A stretch of DNA of 7,612 nt, from positions 1 to 7,612 of the forward strand of contig JACCSI010000598.1 in NCBI GenBank assembly GCA_013813075.1, in the 5' to 3' direction. This DNA comes from Acidobacteriota bacterium (GTDB lineage: Bacteria > Acidobacteriota > Vicinamibacteria > Vicinamibacterales > UBA2999). The notes under the pieces are model-generated. The model saw only the letters and a program-made list of their open reading frames with translations, was not told where the DNA came from and did no database searches. Numbering within the stretch: position 1 is the stretch's first letter; every line of letters begins with the position of its first letter. Positions 5,939 through 7,612 of this stretch are shown piece after piece. The position numbers and the translations under genes were made by a program.

Positions 5939-7363
5939 GTGACGTCATCGCACCTGCCCGCCGCTGATCCCTGCACGCTTGTCATCTTCGGCGCCAGCGG
6001 CGACTTGACGCGTCGCCTGCTCGTGCCGGCGCTCCGCAACCTGCGCGAGTCACGACTGCTGCCGGATCAGTTCGCGGTGGTCGGATTTTCGCGCTCGGCG
6101 CCGGCCATCGACGACCTGCCGGCCTTTCGTCATGTGCACGGTGCCTTTGACGACGCGGCTGCGTGGGCGCGGCTCAAGGACGAAGTCGTCGAGCGGATGC
6201 ACGCCGTGGGCTCTCAGAACTTGCTGTTCTATCTCGCCACTGCTCCCGAGCAGTTCCTCAACATCTGCGAGCGGCTCGCTGAGGTGCAGCTGCTCTCCGA
6301 ATCCGACAATGGGTGGCGCCGCGTCATCGTCGAGAAGCCGTTTGGCACCGACCTGCGCACGGCTCGCCAGCTGAATCAACGCCTCACAGCCGTCATGCGT
6401 GAAGAACAGATTTTCCGCATCGATCACTACCTCGGCAAAGAGACTGTTCAGAACATCGTCGTGTTCCGATTTGGGAACGGCATTTTCGAACCGATTTGGA
6501 ACCGCCGCTACGTCGACCACGTGCAGATTACGGTGGCCGAAACGCTTGGCGTCGAGATGCGCGGCGAGTACTACGATCAGACCGGTGCGCTGCGCGACAT
6601 GGTTCCAAACCATTTATTCCAGTTGCTGACCTTGAGCGCGATGGAACCACCGAGTGCGCTGGACGCTGGTGCCCTGCACGCCGAGCAAGTGAAGGTGCTC
6701 GAGGCGATTGAGCCGCTCGCCGCCAGCGATTGCGGCACGACAACGGTGCGCGGGCAATACGCCGCTGGCCAGGTCGATGACGCGACCGTGCGGGGATACC
6801 GGGACGAACCAAAGGTGGATGCCGCGTCAACGACTGAAACATTTGCGGCGTTTCGAATTGCGGTGGACAACTGGAGATGGGCCGGTGTGCCGTTCTACTT
6901 GCGCACCGGTAAACGACTGCGCGGGAAGAAGAGCGAGGTTGCGATCCACTTTCGCCAGCCGCCGCTGGCACTCTTTCGACAGGCGTCGATGGCGCCGCCG
7001 GAGCCGAATCAACTCGTGATCTCGATTCAACCCGAAGAGGTCATCAAGTTGAAGATCGCCGCCAAGGTGCCGGGGCCCGAGTTGACGGCGAGTCCCGTGG
7101 ACCTGCGCTTCAACTACGCCGACTATTTCGGGGTGGAGCCGCAGACGGGTTATGAAACATTGCTGTACGACGCAATGACCGGAGACCGAAGCTTGTTCAA
7201 GCGGGCGGATGTCGTCGAGGCAGGATGGGGGGTCGTCGATCCGATCGTAACGGCATGGGCGGCAGGATCCTGCACGCTCGAGACCTACCAGGCGGGCAGT
7301 GATGGGCCCGACGCCGCGGCGCAACTGCTGACCCGCGACGGCCGGCGGTGGCGGCCGTTATGA
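5939..7363 (+). CDS. zwf: Glucose-6-phosphate 1-dehydrogenase
   Basis: Oxidises glucose 6-phosphate to 6-phosphoglucono-lactone with reduction of NAD(P)+, the first step of the oxidative pentose phosphate pathway, in the cytosol. The protein has 474 residues, slightly shorter than the usual 480-510. G-A-S-G-D-L (18-23) is the Rossmann nucleotide loop, and G-F-S-R ending at Arg52 fits the position that binds the NADP 2'-phosphate. E-K-P-F-G holds Lys133. R-I-D-H-Y-L-G-K-E (160-168) is the family signature with phosphate-binding His163, and His225 in P-N-H-L-F is the catalytic base, 62 residues further, as in the Leuconostoc enzyme. The GTG at 5939 is preferred because of its strong Shine-Dalgarno and because it places the Rossmann loop near residue 18; the frame is open back to 5864. 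It is 10 bp after the amidase stop with no visible promoter of its own, and its last codon overlaps the convergent gnd stop. Confidence 0.97.
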   Translation: MTSSHLPAADPCTLVIFGASGDLTRRLLVPALRNLRESRLLPDQFAVVGFSRSAPAIDDLPAFRHVHGAFDDAAAWARLKDEVVERMHAVGSQNLLFYLATAPEQFLNICERLAEVQLLSESDNGWRRVIVEKPFGTDLRTARQLNQRLTAVMREEQIFRIDHYLGKETVQNIVVFRFGNGIFEPIWNRRYVDHVQITVAETLGVEMRGEYYDQTGALRDMVPNHLFQLLTLSAMEPPSALDAGALHAEQVKVLEAIEPLAASDCGTTTVRGQYAAGQVDDATVRGYRDEPKVDAASTTETFAAFRIAVDNWRWAGVPFYLRTGKRLRGKKSEVAIHFRQPPLALFRQASMAPPEPNQLVISIQPEEVIKLKIAAKVPGPELTASPVDLRFNYADYFGVEPQTGYETLLYDAMTGDRSLFKRADVVEAGWGVVDPIVTAWAAGSCTLETYQAGSDGPDAAAQLLTRDGRRWRPL

Positions 7364-7612
7364 CGGTTCTTTGTGGCCGCCGAACTGCGCCCGCATCGCC
7401 GAGAGCAAACGGTTGGCGAAGTCATCTTCCCCGCGCGAACTGAATCGCGAAAACAGCGCCGCCGCGAGTACCGGCACCGGCACCGCTGCGTCGAGTGCGG
7501 TGTGCGCGGTCCAGCGGCCTTCGCCCGAATCCCCAACGCGGCCGGCAAACTGCGCCAGCGTGGCATCGGCGTCGAGCGCCGCCGCGGTGAGATCGAGCAG
7601 CCAGGAGCCGAC
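7358..7612 (-). CDS. gnd: 6-phosphogluconate dehydrogenase (decarboxylating), C-terminal part
   Basis: The last 84 residues of a gene that begins beyond the window edge, read on the minus strand from 7612 to the TAA at 7360-7358. The sequence contains V-G-D-S-G-E-G-R-W-T (26-35 of the fragment), A-L-D-A-A-V-P-V-P-V-L, then A-L-F-S-R-F-S-S-R-G and a terminal A-M-R-A-Q-F-G-G-H-K. This pattern fits the short (about 300-residue) YqeC/GntZ-type 6-phosphogluconate dehydrogenases, whose last residues (Arg, and His80 here) reach into the neighbouring subunit's substrate site. The enzyme converts 6-phosphogluconate to ribulose 5-phosphate and CO2 with reduction of NAD(P)+. It works two steps after Zwf in the same pathway but is transcribed toward it, with six bases shared at the 3' ends. 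The short type often prefers NAD+; the cofactor site is outside the window. Confidence 0.93.
   Translation of the reverse strand, partial: VGSWLLDLTAAALDADATLAQFAGRVGDSGEGRWTAHTALDAAVPVPVLAAALFSRFSSRGEDDFANRLLSAMRAQFGGHKEPS

Noticed and set aside
5936..5947. Overlapping palindromes CACGTG and TGACGTCA at the zwf start as an operator
   Set aside because: Short palindromes are frequent at this GC content and these lie at the start codon of an internal operon gene with no nearby promoter.
1..7612. CRISPR arrays, tRNA or rRNA genes, insertion sequences, defence or phage genes
   Set aside because: No regularly spaced repeats, cloverleaf-like segments, transposase motifs or phage-type genes were seen on either strand.

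Overview
The window is a dense, GC-rich bacterial chromosome segment. It has no mobile elements, tRNA or rRNA genes and no CRISPR array. The gene content suggests a soil or sediment heterotroph of the Acidobacteriota, possibly Vicinamibacteria. The clues are a serine beta-lactamase-fold hydrolase with a C-terminal extension, secreted amidases and cupins, and an amidohydrolase_2 protein. This assignment is a guess from memory of similar gene sets; nothing here is a decisive marker.

Layout, left to right. (1) The 3' end of a serine hydrolase gene (1-576, +) overlaps by ATGA the start of a small MmcQ/YjbR-family gene (573-905, +). (2) A conserved protein of unknown function with an N-terminal export signal follows (947-1585, +). 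(3) A 163-bp spacer holds a short tandem repeat and a promoter-like site. (4) An ACMSD-type amidohydrolase (1749-2723, +) is followed 30 bp later by a small exported cupin (2754-3131, +). (5) A 99-bp convergent spacer contains a hairpin. (6) A membrane-anchored alpha/beta hydrolase lies on the minus strand (3231-4058). It is divergent from an exported amidase (4057-5928, +), and the two start codons share one CATG. (7) Glucose-6-phosphate dehydrogenase, zwf (5939-7363, +), follows the amidase after 10 bp. (8) The 3' end of 6-phosphogluconate dehydrogenase, gnd (7358-7612, -), converges on zwf and overlaps it by 6 bp.

Functionally, zwf and gnd are the two dehydrogenases of the oxidative pentose phosphate pathway, separated in many genomes by a lactonase gene that is not seen here. 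zwf appears to depend on the amidase transcript. The other genes look like degradative or scavenging enzymes: several are exported or membrane-bound, and the amidohydrolase is cytosolic. No single described pathway joins them.

Two structural themes stand out. First, probable first genes of transcription units (lipoprotein-like gene, amidohydrolase, amidase) have a -10-like hexamer directly upstream of the ATG and no Shine-Dalgarno, as expected for leaderless or short-leader mRNAs. The downstream operon genes (cupin, zwf) have strong Shine-Dalgarno sites. Second, the segment is extremely compact, with a divergent pair sharing one CATG and a convergent pair sharing one TTATGA. I see no convincing new multi-gene system. 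The most unusual items are the shared start codons, the extra C-terminal domain on the amidase, the cupin with an altered metal site, and the conserved unknown protein.
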